A stretch of DNA of 64,000 bases from Marisalimonas sp016777705. Its GTDB lineage: Bacteria; Pseudomonadota; Alphaproteobacteria; Puniceispirillales; Marisalimonadaceae. The stretch covers positions 1,488,001-1,552,000 of the forward strand of contig NZ_CP159808.1 in the NCBI RefSeq assembly GCF_047717795.1, in the 5' to 3' direction. Positions 18,441 through 27,378 of the stretch are shown here, in pieces (positions within the stretch are counted from its first letter, which is position 1; every line of letters starts with the position of its first letter). The notes under the pieces are model-generated. The model made no database searches. It saw only the letters and a program-made list of their open reading frames with translations, and had not been told where the DNA came from. The translations under genes were made by a program, and so were the position numbers.

Positions 18441-18713
18441 CTAATTTTGCCCTACACCAGCAACTTGATCAAAAATAAAATTAAAGTAATCAACTAATCC
18501 AATCATAAAGAAGTTGCCTAGCAAACCTATCCCTAACATTACAATTACTACCTTAGGTACAAAGCTTAAAGTCATCTCATTAATGGATGTTGCAGCTTGA
18601 ATAATTCCTATAAAAAGTCCAATTCCAAGCGCAAGTGCCAATATCGGACCTGCCACTAATAACACTTGGTAAAAAGCCATACTCAACATACTAATATTTT
18701 CATCAAAGCTCAT
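18441..18713 (-). CDS. fliQ: Flagellar export gate protein FliQ
   Basis: FliQ is a small two-segment export-gate protein. I choose the ATG at 18711-18713 (MSFDENISMLSMAFYQVL), giving 90 residues, the normal size for FliQ. The longer open frame to 18767 adds 18 residues that overlap fliP. The motif LFIGIIQAATSINEMTLSFVP is typical. Confidence 0.95.
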   Translation of the reverse strand: MSFDENISMLSMAFYQVLLVAGPILALALGIGLFIGIIQAATSINEMTLSFVPKVVIVMLGIGLLGNFFMIGLVDYFNFIFDQVAGVGQN

Positions 18714-18718
18714 AATAA

Positions 18719-19561
18719 TTATCCTGCAGCAAATGTACTTACTAAAGATCCAACGGTCATACTCCATCCATCTACAAGTACGAAAAGTAATAACTTAAAA
18801 GGAAGTGCAACTAACATGGGAGACAACATCATCATTCCAAGAGACATTAAAATTGAAGAAATAACCATATCTATAACCAAAAAGGGTAGAAATAATAAAA
18901 AACCTATCTGAAATGCTGTTTTGAGTTCACTTGTCATAAAAGCCGGCAAGGCTATGCGAAATGGTATGTCAGCAACCTTATCAAACTTATCTAATCCAGC
19001 TAATTCAGAAAACATAATTAAGTCGCTTTTACGTGTGTTTTTTACCATAAAACTTTTCATTTCAGCGCTAGCAGTCTCAAGAGCTTGATCTGCAGGCAAA
19101 GTTTTATCCATGTAAGGTAACGCTGCGTTGTCATAAACTTTATTAAAAGTTGGTGCCATTATAAAAAATGTAAGAAATAATGAAACAGCTATCAAAACTT
19201 GATTTGGTGGTGTTTGTTGGGTGCCAAGAGCTTGGCGAAGAATTGACATAACTATAATAATTCTAGTGAAGCTTGTCATACCTAACACCAAAGAAGGAAG
19301 CACCGTTAATCCTGTCATTAGTAATAAAATCTGCAAAGGAAATGAATATTCAGTTGTATTGCCATTTGAAGAAACATTTAACGCCGGAAAGCCTGAAAAT
19401 CCTGATTCTGCAAAAGCCTGAAATGAAAAACCACTTACAATCAATATCGCGGTAGAAAAAGATATAATTTTTGTTAAATTCTTAAAAAAATCTAAAATCA
19501 AACTTTTGTCTTTAATAAAATAAACTCTTTTACTAGGTTGAGGACATATTGCTTTACGCAT
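18719..19561 (-). CDS. fliP: Flagellar export gate protein FliP
   Basis: FliP forms the pentameric core of the export gate. The protein has a cleavable signal sequence (hydrophobic stretch ending QAFAESG, near 33-52) preceded by an unusually long basic N terminus of about 27 residues. The conserved GMTSFTRIIIVMSILRQALG and SSILMSLGMMMLSP regions are present. It overlaps fliO by 8 bases. The N-terminal extension may mean that translation starts later at a non-ATG codon. Confidence 0.95.
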   Translation of the reverse strand: MRKAICPQPSKRVYFIKDKSLILDFFKNLTKIISFSTAILIVSGFSFQAFAESGFSGFPALNVSSNGNTTEYSFPLQILLLMTGLTVLPSLVLGMTSFTRIIIVMSILRQALGTQQTPPNQVLIAVSLFLTFFIMAPTFNKVYDNAALPYMDKTLPADQALETASAEMKSFMVKNTRKSDLIMFSELAGLDKFDKVADIPFRIALPAFMTSELKTAFQIGFLLFLPFLVIDMVISSILMSLGMMMLSPMLVALPFKLLLFVLVDGWSMTVGSLVSTFAAG

Positions 19562-19985
19562 CTGCTCCTCCCCTTTTATGAGCTTTTAGTAGATCTGAAA
19601 TATTCACATGCTGTAATGGTTTTTTATCTTTATTAGTTTCAATTTCAACTTTATCAGAAATCAAATTTTTAAATTTAGACGAATTTTCAACGTCTAAATT
19701 TTTACTATTATTAACTCCAGAAAAGGTCTTATTTATTTGTTGGACTGAACCTCTTCCAGATTTATGACCAACAAAGAAAAAACTTTCTTCTCCAACTTTA
19801 AAAACATAAGCTAAATATCCATTTCTCAACGTCAATTGGCTAGAAACTTCTAAATCATTTTGTTTTTTTATTATTTTTTTCAAAGACCCGCTTTTGATCT
19901 TGATCACATAAGCTACTATTGCCAAAATAGACAAGAATAATATAGTAACTATAGCAGTTGTGAAATCTGGAACAGTTTGTGACAT
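19554..19985 (-). CDS. fliO: Flagellar biosynthesis protein FliO-like
   Basis: FliO is a small bitopic protein that helps FliP assembly. The 143 residues show one membrane segment (near 10-30) and a basic cytosolic domain. The call rests on position between fliN and fliP and on topology. The family is poorly conserved. The C-terminal ~70 residues are polar and variable. Confidence 0.75.
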   Translation of the reverse strand: MSQTVPDFTTAIVTILFLSILAIVAYVIKIKSGSLKKIIKKQNDLEVSSQLTLRNGYLAYVFKVGEESFFFVGHKSGRGSVQQINKTFSGVNNSKNLDVENSSKFKNLISDKVEIETNKDKKPLQHVNISDLLKAHKRGGADA

Positions 19986-20047
19986 TTTATTACTTCCTCT
20001 AAATTTAGATTAAAGAAGCAAGAAAGATGCCAATTTGTTTAAGTAAT

Positions 20048-20074
20048 AACCTATTGAATATAATAGGTTTTTTT
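20048..20074 (+). terminator. Stem-loop between fliN and fliO
   Basis: A perfect 8-bp stem, AACCTATT (20048-20055) with AATAGGTT (20062-20069) and a 6-base loop, is followed by T7 on the plus strand. It looks like an intrinsic terminator for plus-strand transcription. The genes here are on the minus strand, where the stem is preceded by A7 and has no good T run. In the flagellar transcript it may act as an mRNA processing or stability hairpin. Confidence 0.4.
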
Positions 20075-20100
20075 CTTGTAAAATGTCAATTTTTTGTAAA

Positions 20101-20415
20101 TTATAACTTTTTGACTCGATTTTCTGGATTAGTAACCTCAGTAAATCTAATACCAAATCGCTCGCCAACCATAACAACTTCTCCACGAGCAATGTTTACA
20201 CCGTTAGCTAATATATCTAAGGGATCACCGGCCAGTCTCTCTAATTCAACAACAGAACCTTCATTCAATTTAAGTAAATCTTTAATTTTCATTTCTGTTG
20301 AACCAACTTCAACAGTCAATTTTACTTCTATATTTTCTAAAACCTTTAGATTTTCAATTCCTGCATTATTAGACGTTGTTGAGGTGTCTTGTGTAGTTGC
20401 TTCATTTTCTGCCAT
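20101..20415 (-). CDS. fliN: Flagellar motor switch protein FliN
   Basis: FliN forms the bulk of the C-ring and takes part in rotation switching. The C-terminal SpoA domain is visible in residues 25-104: VKLTVEVGSTEMKIKDLL, then LNEGSVVELERLAGDPLDI and EVVMVGERFGIRFTEV. A ~25-residue Asn/Thr/Glu-rich leader precedes it. It follows fliM by 18 bases. Confidence 0.94.
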   Translation of the reverse strand: MAENEATTQDTSTTSNNAGIENLKVLENIEVKLTVEVGSTEMKIKDLLKLNEGSVVELERLAGDPLDILANGVNIARGEVVMVGERFGIRFTEVTNPENRVKKL

Positions 20416-20433
20416 TTTAATACTCCTGGGATA

Positions 20434-21402
20434 TTATAGTCTATCTTTTAGACTAACTGCTACTTGACTATTAGTTTCTCCAATTTCAGCCTTAAATAAA
20501 AGTTTATCTTTAACAAAAAAATCAACTCCATCAACGGGCGGCAAATTTATTATATCACCTTCTTTAAATTTAATCAGTTCTGATAAAGAAACTGCTGGTT
20601 CACTCAAAATTGCAGAAATAGGGAGAGGAACATGCATTATGGATTTTTCTAATCTTTCGTTCCAACTAGTGTCATCATCAATTACATCAGATTGTATTCT
20701 AGAACGTAAAAGAGACGCGATTGGTTTTAGCGTTTGCAAAGGATATATTATGTCAAATGATGCAGAATCAATATTAGGAAGTTGTACAACAAAAGAACAT
20801 ATAATAACTGAATCTGATGCTTCAACTAAAGTTGCAAATTGTGGGTTAATTTCTCTAGATTGATGCTTAATTGTAATAGGCATAAGGTCTTTCCAAGCAT
20901 TTTGTAAGCAATGTGTAATGCCATCTGATACTATTTCAATTATTCTGTCTTCAGTTGCCGTAAATTCAGATTTAGTTGAAGGAAAATTAGCAAGTTTACC
21001 TCCATAATAACAATTTGTTAAAACACTCACAAATGAAGGCTCAAGAACAAGTAACATAGACCCTCTTAATTCATCTATTCTACTAGTTGTTAAACTCATA
21101 AAGCTATTCAGACCAGCGCTGTACTCGTCATAAGTTTTAACTTCAGGAGGGAAAGGGTTTATTTTAGGTTGAATTCTTATCATTGGTAAAAATATACTTC
21201 TAACTAACCTAGCAAACCTCTCGTTAATTAATCTTAAGGCATAATAATCACCTAATAGTTCTAGATTGTCAGAACCAAAGGTAAAGTCAGAAACTTCAAC
21301 ATCATTATTAATTCCAGAATTTGAATCTATTTCTCCAGATTGGAGACCTTCCATTAATGCTGAAACTTCATCAGAAGATAATTTGCGTGACGTATTAGAC
21401 AT
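20434..21402 (-). CDS. fliM: Flagellar motor switch protein FliM
   Basis: FliM receives the CheY signal and links FliG to FliN in the C-ring. The 322 residues show the N-terminal LSSDEVSALMEGL motif. The central domain follows (LRLINERFARLVRSIFLPMI, then FMSLTTSRIDELRGSMLLVL). The C-terminal SpoA domain comes last (LSELIKFKEGDIINL). Length is normal. Confidence 0.95.
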   Translation of the reverse strand: MSNTSRKLSSDEVSALMEGLQSGEIDSNSGINNDVEVSDFTFGSDNLELLGDYYALRLINERFARLVRSIFLPMIRIQPKINPFPPEVKTYDEYSAGLNSFMSLTTSRIDELRGSMLLVLEPSFVSVLTNCYYGGKLANFPSTKSEFTATEDRIIEIVSDGITHCLQNAWKDLMPITIKHQSREINPQFATLVEASDSVIICSFVVQLPNIDSASFDIIYPLQTLKPIASLLRSRIQSDVIDDDTSWNERLEKSIMHVPLPISAILSEPAVSLSELIKFKEGDIINLPPVDGVDFFVKDKLLFKAEIGETNSQVAVSLKDRL

Positions 21403-21420
21403 AATTATTAATAACCTAAA

Positions 21421-22026
21421 TTATTGTAATATGAAAGCTGTGAAATATACATCTTCAATACCTGGAAACTCTTTTAGCTTTTCTAATTTAGCATTAAGCA
21501 CAACCATAAGTCTTTCTGAAAGTTTTTTCTTGCCATCGCTTCCTGATATATCTTCTTCCGTAAAATCACTAACAGTTGATAGTATTTCAGACCTTAAGGC
21601 TAATTGATGTGAGTCAACAACTTCCATAACCTTTTCATCATATTGGGTTGAAACACCTACACTAAGCTGTAAAAATTTCCTACTATTCTTTAAGTTAGTT
21701 GTAAAATCTCCTGGAAACTCAAAATATGTAGTTTCATAACTATTGACTTCTGGAATAGATTTGACATTCTTTTGTAAAACACCATCTTCACCCTCAACTT
21801 CACCTTCTTTATTGTCATCCTCTTCTGAAGTCTCTTTTACTTTAGTGTTTTTACCTTCTATAATTTGGTTTACCTCAGCAGATGGATCTGGTTCTGGTTC
21901 ACCGCCAAAAATAAAGTAACCTATACCTAAGCCCACAGCTATAAGTAAGATTGCAGCCACAACCATAATAATAATTTTGATTAAACCACCTTTTTTTGGT
22001 TCTTCATCTTCAACTTCATCTGCCAT
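21421..22026 (-). CDS. fliL: Flagellar basal-body protein FliL
   Basis: FliL is a single-pass protein around the stator that supports torque. It has a short cytosolic N terminus, a membrane segment (near 17-40), an acidic Glu/Asp-rich linker (near 45-85) and the C-terminal stomatin-like domain (FLQLSVGVSTQYDEKVMEVV, then LRSEILSTVSDFTEEDI). The length of 201 is slightly above average because of the acidic linker. It follows fliK by 28 bases. Confidence 0.92.
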   Translation of the reverse strand: MADEVEDEEPKKGGLIKIIIMVVAAILLIAVGLGIGYFIFGGEPEPDPSAEVNQIIEGKNTKVKETSEEDDNKEGEVEGEDGVLQKNVKSIPEVNSYETTYFEFPGDFTTNLKNSRKFLQLSVGVSTQYDEKVMEVVDSHQLALRSEILSTVSDFTEEDISGSDGKKKLSERLMVVLNAKLEKLKEFPGIEDVYFTAFILQ

Positions 22027-22054
22027 TTTTTTCTCACTTTATGTTTATAGTTAA

Positions 22055-23428
22055 TTATGCAATTACGTTGATTATATGTCTAGATGAATTGTCTTCAATT
22101 TCCATTTCATCTAATGACTCAACTTTTTTTTCAGCCGTTCCGTTTTGGTTTTCTTTTTCATTATTTGAATTTTGATTAGATTGATTATTTGATCCAAAGT
22201 TTTGGTTTTCGTTTTTTGCCAAAAATTCTAAATTTATCCCCTGATCATTAAAAAGTTTTTGTAGATAATTTTCATTTTGATTTAATGCTGTAGTAACAAA
22301 ACTGTTTTCAGCAATTATTTTAACACTTCCTATACCTTCTTTTAGTCTCACTGAAACTTTTAGCATTCCTAAATTTTTTGGTTTGAGATTAAACTCTATT
22401 TCTCCACCACCGTCTGCAAGTGAATTTTGTATCTTAGATACGAGCTTGGATGACCACCCTTTTTGAGTCAAATCAAGGTTATCAAGAAAATTTTCTAAAA
22501 CTGAATTATATCCATTATTTGAAAAAGAAGTACTTCCATTCTGAGAGTAATTATTCGCAGAATTGTTACTATGATTTAATTGCTGTGTGCTTAAATTGGT
22601 ATTTTCTTTGTTTTTTGTTTCGTAGATTTTATTTTTCTGTAACTTTTCAATAGTTTGATTATCTTGAAGATTAATCATAGCATTATTAATGATTTTAGCA
22701 TCAAAATGGGAAGATGAATTATTCAGTTGGCTATTTTCTATATTACTTACTTTAGCTAAATTGTATATTTTATTTGGATGGTTATTTTTTTTTACCTTTT
22801 TGACAAATGAAGAAAGTTGATCCCTTAAAGAAGATCTCTTTTGATCTTTGGCTTCAGGTTCTTGGTTCTGTCCATAAACTAACTTTTCTTGATCTTTAAT
22901 AATTATATCTTGTTGATTGAACTTAATGTTATGAATATTTTTTAAGTTTTTAAACTTAGTATTATTTTTTTCATTATTTAATAACTTCCTATTTTCTATT
23001 AAATTTTCAGGAGATTTCAAAGATTTTTCAGACAGTAAATTTTTGAAGCTTTTGCTACCAGAAAGATCTAATTTAATCTCTTTTAAATTTGTTAAATCTG
23101 ACTTTATTAAATTTAAAATTTTATGTTTTTTTGTTTCGCTTAGATTTTCATCTAACTTTATCATATTTTTAATTTTATCTAAATCAGGCAAATTATTTTT
23201 TTTGCTTTCAAAATCAGGAATAATATGGAAAATATTATCAAGAATTTTAATATCATCTTCATCAAAAATATATTCTTTATCTATTATATTATTGTCAGAT
23301 GACATTTCTTCACTTTTAAAATTGATTGAGAACAAAGAATTTAATACAGAAGTATCTTGAGCTTCTCCGTTTAATCCTGATAATTTATCAATAGTTTGAT
23401 TTGTATCTGTATTAATATTCATAGTCAT
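22055..23428 (-). CDS. fliK: Flagellar hook-length control protein FliK
   Basis: FliK measures hook length and triggers the FlhB switch. The 457 residues are Asn/Lys-rich and low in complexity up to about residue 320. The conserved C-terminal hook-control domain follows (GGGEIEFNLKPKNLGMLKVS and VRLKEGIGSVKIIAEN, near 340-390). A long variable ruler region with a conserved C terminus is the FliK pattern. It lies between fliL and fliJ. Confidence 0.9.
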   Translation of the reverse strand: MTMNINTDTNQTIDKLSGLNGEAQDTSVLNSLFSINFKSEEMSSDNNIIDKEYIFDEDDIKILDNIFHIIPDFESKKNNLPDLDKIKNMIKLDENLSETKKHKILNLIKSDLTNLKEIKLDLSGSKSFKNLLSEKSLKSPENLIENRKLLNNEKNNTKFKNLKNIHNIKFNQQDIIIKDQEKLVYGQNQEPEAKDQKRSSLRDQLSSFVKKVKKNNHPNKIYNLAKVSNIENSQLNNSSSHFDAKIINNAMINLQDNQTIEKLQKNKIYETKNKENTNLSTQQLNHSNNSANNYSQNGSTSFSNNGYNSVLENFLDNLDLTQKGWSSKLVSKIQNSLADGGGEIEFNLKPKNLGMLKVSVRLKEGIGSVKIIAENSFVTTALNQNENYLQKLFNDQGINLEFLAKNENQNFGSNNQSNQNSNNEKENQNGTAEKKVESLDEMEIEDNSSRHIINVIA

Positions 23429-23495
23429 AGCCTATATTTTTGGAAAAAATGCAAATATAATGCCATTTATAAAAATAAAATTTTTATGATAAAAA

Positions 23496-23888
23496 TTAGA
23501 GTGAATTTCTCTTTTCTAATTCATTACGATACTTTTTTTTGTATTCACTAGTTTTATCTTCAGCTTTATTTTTTTTTAAATTATTAATAATAATTTTTTG
23601 TTGAATATTTTTCTTCTCATTCAATAAATGTTTATTTCTGTTGTCCGCAATATTTTTTTGATTTTGAAGTGTATTTAATAATTGTGCATTATTTTTGAAA
23701 TAGCCGGAACTAATAATTTTATCTGATTTTTCAGCTCTACCATTGTCCATAATGGTGTCTATTTGAGTGATTAAATTTTGATTTTTAATGATTTCATTTT
23801 CTATTAAATTAGAGTTCGCAATTTCTTTTGAAATATCTCTTTTTCGTAACGTTGCTAAACGCTTGAATCTTTCTATTTTTTTTAACAA
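23496..23888 (-). CDS. fliJ: FliJ-like export chaperone
   Basis: FliJ is a small coiled-coil stalk protein of the export ATPase. The 130-residue product is almost entirely helical and charged (Lys/Asn/Glu rich), starts LKKIERFKRLATLRKRDI, and lies 9 bases after fliI. Sequence conservation in this family is low, so the call rests on size, coiled-coil character and position. Confidence 0.75.
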   Translation of the reverse strand: MLKKIERFKRLATLRKRDISKEIANSNLIENEIIKNQNLITQIDTIMDNGRAEKSDKIISSGYFKNNAQLLNTLQNQKNIADNRNKHLLNEKKNIQQKIIINNLKKNKAEDKTSEYKKKYRNELEKRNSL

Positions 23889-23897
23889 TGTAAAAAC

Positions 23898-25217
23898 CTA
23901 TTTGTAAAGTTGTAATAATTGACTCTTAGAGCTTTCAAAATCTGCTTTTTGATCCTGTGATTGTGAAATAAATTCTATTAGTTTAGGCCATATCTGTATT
24001 GCGTCATCTAGATCTTTATCTTGCCCTGGTGTATAACCACCCATCAATACCAAGTCTTTATTTTCAATGTAAGTACTAATGTGTTTTCTAAATAACTTAG
24101 TAGCATTGGAATGTTCTAAAGTTACTAAATCATTCATTACCCTACTTATTGAATGCGAAACATCAACAGCAGGGTAAATTCCCATTTGAGCATTTGACCT
24201 ACTTAAAACTATATGACCATCAAGTATAGCTCTTGCTGTATCAACAACAGGATCATTGTTATCATCACCATCGGCTAATATCGTATAAAATGATGTAATG
24301 CTTCCCTCACCTTTATCATTTGTCCCTGTTCTTTCTATTAAGTTTGGTATCATTGAAATCACAGATGCAGGGTATCCTTTTGTTGTAGCTGTTTCTCCTA
24401 AAGAAAGACCAATCTCTCGTTTGGCATGGGCTATCCTAGTAAGACTGTCCATGATGAGCAAAACATTCTTGTTTTGGTCTCTAAAATATTCTGCAATTGC
24501 AGTGGCTCTATTGGCAGCCCTGATTCTCATTAATGGAGATCTGTCTGCTGGCACTGCAACAACAGTTATTTTTTTTGCTGTTTCATCGTTAAATAATTCA
24601 TTGACCATTGCTCCAACTTCTCTAGCTCTTTCACCAATCAATGCAATTACTACAACATCGGCATCAGTATATTTACTCATCATGCCAAGTAATACTGATT
24701 TACCAACACCAGAACCTGCAATAATTCCAAGCCTTTGACCTTGTCCGACTGTTAATAAAGAATTAATAATTCTTACACCTACATCTAACGGTTTTTGTAT
24801 TAGGCTTCTCTTAAGCGGATTCATAGGTTTTCCCATCAAAGGCCACTTATTATTTATTGGCTCTAAGGGTTTATCATCAAGTGGTTTGCCAAACGCATCC
24901 GTTACTCTACCCAACAATGTATCATCGACATCTATATGTCTGCCATCATCATGAAGTGAAACTTTGCATCCGGTTACAATATGTGACGAAGGCTCCAAGA
25001 TAGCTAACATGTTATAATTTTTATCAAAACTTACAACTTCTGCTAGTATGTCTTTACCCATTTGGTCTTTTACAATACATAAACTTCCGATAGGTGCTGG
25101 AAAAGGATCGCAATACAAGACATTACCATCAAAACGGTTTACCAGACCAGAACTAACAATTAATTTAGGTCTTTTTATTTGTGATATATTGTCTAATAAT
25201 TTTGTTTCAAAATTCAT
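23898..25217 (-). CDS. fliI: Flagellar export ATPase FliI
   Basis: FliI is the hexameric ATPase of flagellar type III export, related to the F1 beta subunit. The 439 residues show Walker A GSGVGKS (168-174), the GERAREVGAMV region, Walker B LLIMDSLTRIAHAKREIG and the KGYPASVISMIPNLIERTG segment. It follows fliH by 22 bases. Confidence 0.97.
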   Translation of the reverse strand: MNFETKLLDNISQIKRPKLIVSSGLVNRFDGNVLYCDPFPAPIGSLCIVKDQMGKDILAEVVSFDKNYNMLAILEPSSHIVTGCKVSLHDDGRHIDVDDTLLGRVTDAFGKPLDDKPLEPINNKWPLMGKPMNPLKRSLIQKPLDVGVRIINSLLTVGQGQRLGIIAGSGVGKSVLLGMMSKYTDADVVVIALIGERAREVGAMVNELFNDETAKKITVVAVPADRSPLMRIRAANRATAIAEYFRDQNKNVLLIMDSLTRIAHAKREIGLSLGETATTKGYPASVISMIPNLIERTGTNDKGEGSITSFYTILADGDDNNDPVVDTARAILDGHIVLSRSNAQMGIYPAVDVSHSISRVMNDLVTLEHSNATKLFRKHISTYIENKDLVLMGGYTPGQDKDLDDAIQIWPKLIEFISQSQDQKADFESSKSQLLQLYK

Positions 25218-25239
25218 AAAGTTGTCTCAGTCTAGTATT

Positions 25240-26289
25240 TTATTTTTTTTCTAGGGTTTTTTCTGAATAATGCATACCATCGCAATTTAACACTATATCG
25301 CCTCTTGAAAGGTCTTTATTTGGTAAAAACTGTGTTTTTTTATTAATATTTTTAAAGCTATCTATTTTTGAAATAGCTTCTAAATCCTTATCATTAACTT
25401 CGATTATAATTTTTTCTTCAAAACAATTAATATTTTTTAAAAATAATTTTATTTTTTTTTCATATTTATCTGGCATTTTATCAATTTGGTAACCAGCCAG
25501 CTCATTTGCAATATTAAGAATTTTAGTTTCCATAACGTCATATATTGCTTTTTCACTCAAATTAGACAATGACGAAAAAATACTCTTGAAACCTTCAATT
25601 TCTTTTTTTAGATCATCACTAGAGTTGTTATATGTTTGAGTTTCAATTTCAGAATTTTGAAAACTTTCATTGTCTGATTTTTTTATTGATTGAGATACAG
25701 CATCTCTAACAGAGTTGAGTGCTTGTTGTGTCTCTTCATCTTTTTTATCTTCTACTTTAAGATCATTTTTTTGAATATCATTTTCACCCAAGTCGACTTT
25801 GTTTTGTTCTTCATCAGATTGATTTTCATTAGTTGTTTGGAAATTTGAAATATCTTGAGGTATATCATCTTGAGGCACATCATCTTTAGTTAAATCTTCG
25901 TTATTCTCAAGATTTTCATCGCTTAGTAAATTTTGTTTATCTATATTTTCAACAACTGCTTTAGGTTCATTATTGCTTTCTGTATTTTCATTTTGATCTG
26001 TTTTATCTATTGCTTCAGTTTCTTCAGGTTTGGTTTCATTAGTATTTTCTACGTCTGGACTTACGCTCTCATGTTCATTTGTTATATTATTTTTTTCCTG
26101 CTTAGTTTCAAAATCAAGAGCAAGATCAATTAAAGATTTTTTTATAAAATTAGAATTATTTGAGATATTCTTGTCCTGAAAAACAGCCTCAGACTGAGTT
26201 TTAAGAAAAGATTTTATTTGTTCACTTCCAAGAGGTACGATATTTTCGTTATCAATATCTGCATTCTCATATTGTGTTTTTAACGACAT
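25240..26289 (-). CDS. fliH: FliH-like export protein with long acidic N terminus
   Basis: FliH regulates FliI and docks it to the C-ring. Residues ~210-349 look like the FliH/HrpE C-terminal domain (KKIKLFLKNINCFEEKIIIE, LEAISKI, GDIVLNCDGMHYS). About 150 residues in the N-terminal half are very acidic and Asn/Gln-rich with the repeat DDVPQDDIPQDI, making the protein about 100 residues longer than usual. Identification rests on the C terminus and on position between fliG and fliI. Confidence 0.8.
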   Translation of the reverse strand: MSLKTQYENADIDNENIVPLGSEQIKSFLKTQSEAVFQDKNISNNSNFIKKSLIDLALDFETKQEKNNITNEHESVSPDVENTNETKPEETEAIDKTDQNENTESNNEPKAVVENIDKQNLLSDENLENNEDLTKDDVPQDDIPQDISNFQTTNENQSDEEQNKVDLGENDIQKNDLKVEDKKDEETQQALNSVRDAVSQSIKKSDNESFQNSEIETQTYNNSSDDLKKEIEGFKSIFSSLSNLSEKAIYDVMETKILNIANELAGYQIDKMPDKYEKKIKLFLKNINCFEEKIIIEVNDKDLEAISKIDSFKNINKKTQFLPNKDLSRGDIVLNCDGMHYSEKTLEKK

Positions 26290-26308
26290 GGCTTTCTATC
26301 TTTCATCT

Positions 26309-27352
26309 TTAAACATAGTCGTCACCACCACGACCTGCTAACACGATTGAACCTTCATCAGACATGCGTCTGGCAACCGCAATGATTTGTTTTTGAGCCT
26401 CTTGAACTTCTGTTAACCTGACAGGACCTAACGCTTCCATTTCGTCTTGAATGTTAGCTGCTGCACGTTGTGACATGCATCCAAATAATTTATCCTTTAA
26501 CTCTTGATCCGCACCCTTCAAGGCTAAAATAATTAAATCATCTTCAACAGCACGTAATAGTGTCTGTAATGACTTGTCGTCAGAAAGTAGTAAAGTTTCA
26601 AATACAAACATACTATCTTGAATAGCTTGCATAAGAGCTTTATCATCTTTCAAAATATCTTTCATTATTTTAGCTTCACCATCTGCACTTATAAAGTTCA
26701 TAATTTTTGCTGCAGCAGGTACTCCTCCAACTTTACTTGCTCTAAGGCTAGCATTAGAGGAAAAAACCTTTTGCATCACCCTATCAAGTTCTTGCAGAGC
26801 TTCAGGCTGAACAGTTTGAAGAGTTGCAATCCTTCTTATAATATCTGACTGCGTATTTTCCGGTAAAAAGTTTAACACATCAGAGGCTGTAGAAGGTTCT
26901 AAGTAAGATATAATCAAAGCTATTATTTGCGGGTGTTCATCAATAATTAAATCAGCAATTGAACGAGCGTCTAGCCAATCAAGTATTTCTATGGCCTTAT
27001 TACTGTCAGATGGAGTAATTTTACCTAAAACTGTTTGAGCTTTATCTTCACCCAATGATTTTGTCATAACATTTTTTATATAATTTCCTCCAGAGATTCC
27101 TAAGCTAGTTTGTGATTTAATAATTGCTAAGAATTCGTCTAAAACCAAGTTTACAGTTCCTTGGCCAAGACCCTGCACCGAATACATAGCTGTTCCAAGA
27201 ACTTGTACTTCTTTAGGTGACAGGTTTCCCATAATTTCTGCAGCTTCATCTTCTCCAATAAGCATCATTAAAATGGCACATTTTTGTGTACCTGTAAGAC
27301 CTTGATAAATTTCATCGGCATTAGGTTCTTTTTGTTTTGCTGCTTCAGCCAT
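26309..27352 (-). CDS. fliG: Flagellar motor switch protein FliG
   Basis: FliG connects the MS-ring to the C-ring and meets the stator. The 347 residues show the N-terminal LTGTQKCAILMMLIGEDEA, the middle-domain EHPQIIALIISYLEP (EHPQ motif) and the charged C-terminal torque helix region (LKGADQELKDKLFGCMSQRA). It lies between fliF and fliH in the usual order. Confidence 0.97.
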   Translation of the reverse strand: MAEAAKQKEPNADEIYQGLTGTQKCAILMMLIGEDEAAEIMGNLSPKEVQVLGTAMYSVQGLGQGTVNLVLDEFLAIIKSQTSLGISGGNYIKNVMTKSLGEDKAQTVLGKITPSDSNKAIEILDWLDARSIADLIIDEHPQIIALIISYLEPSTASDVLNFLPENTQSDIIRRIATLQTVQPEALQELDRVMQKVFSSNASLRASKVGGVPAAAKIMNFISADGEAKIMKDILKDDKALMQAIQDSMFVFETLLLSDDKSLQTLLRAVEDDLIILALKGADQELKDKLFGCMSQRAAANIQDEMEALGPVRLTEVQEAQKQIIAVARRMSDEGSIVLAGRGGDDYV

Positions 27353-27378
27353 AATAATATCCCACTTTCTTTTTCTTT

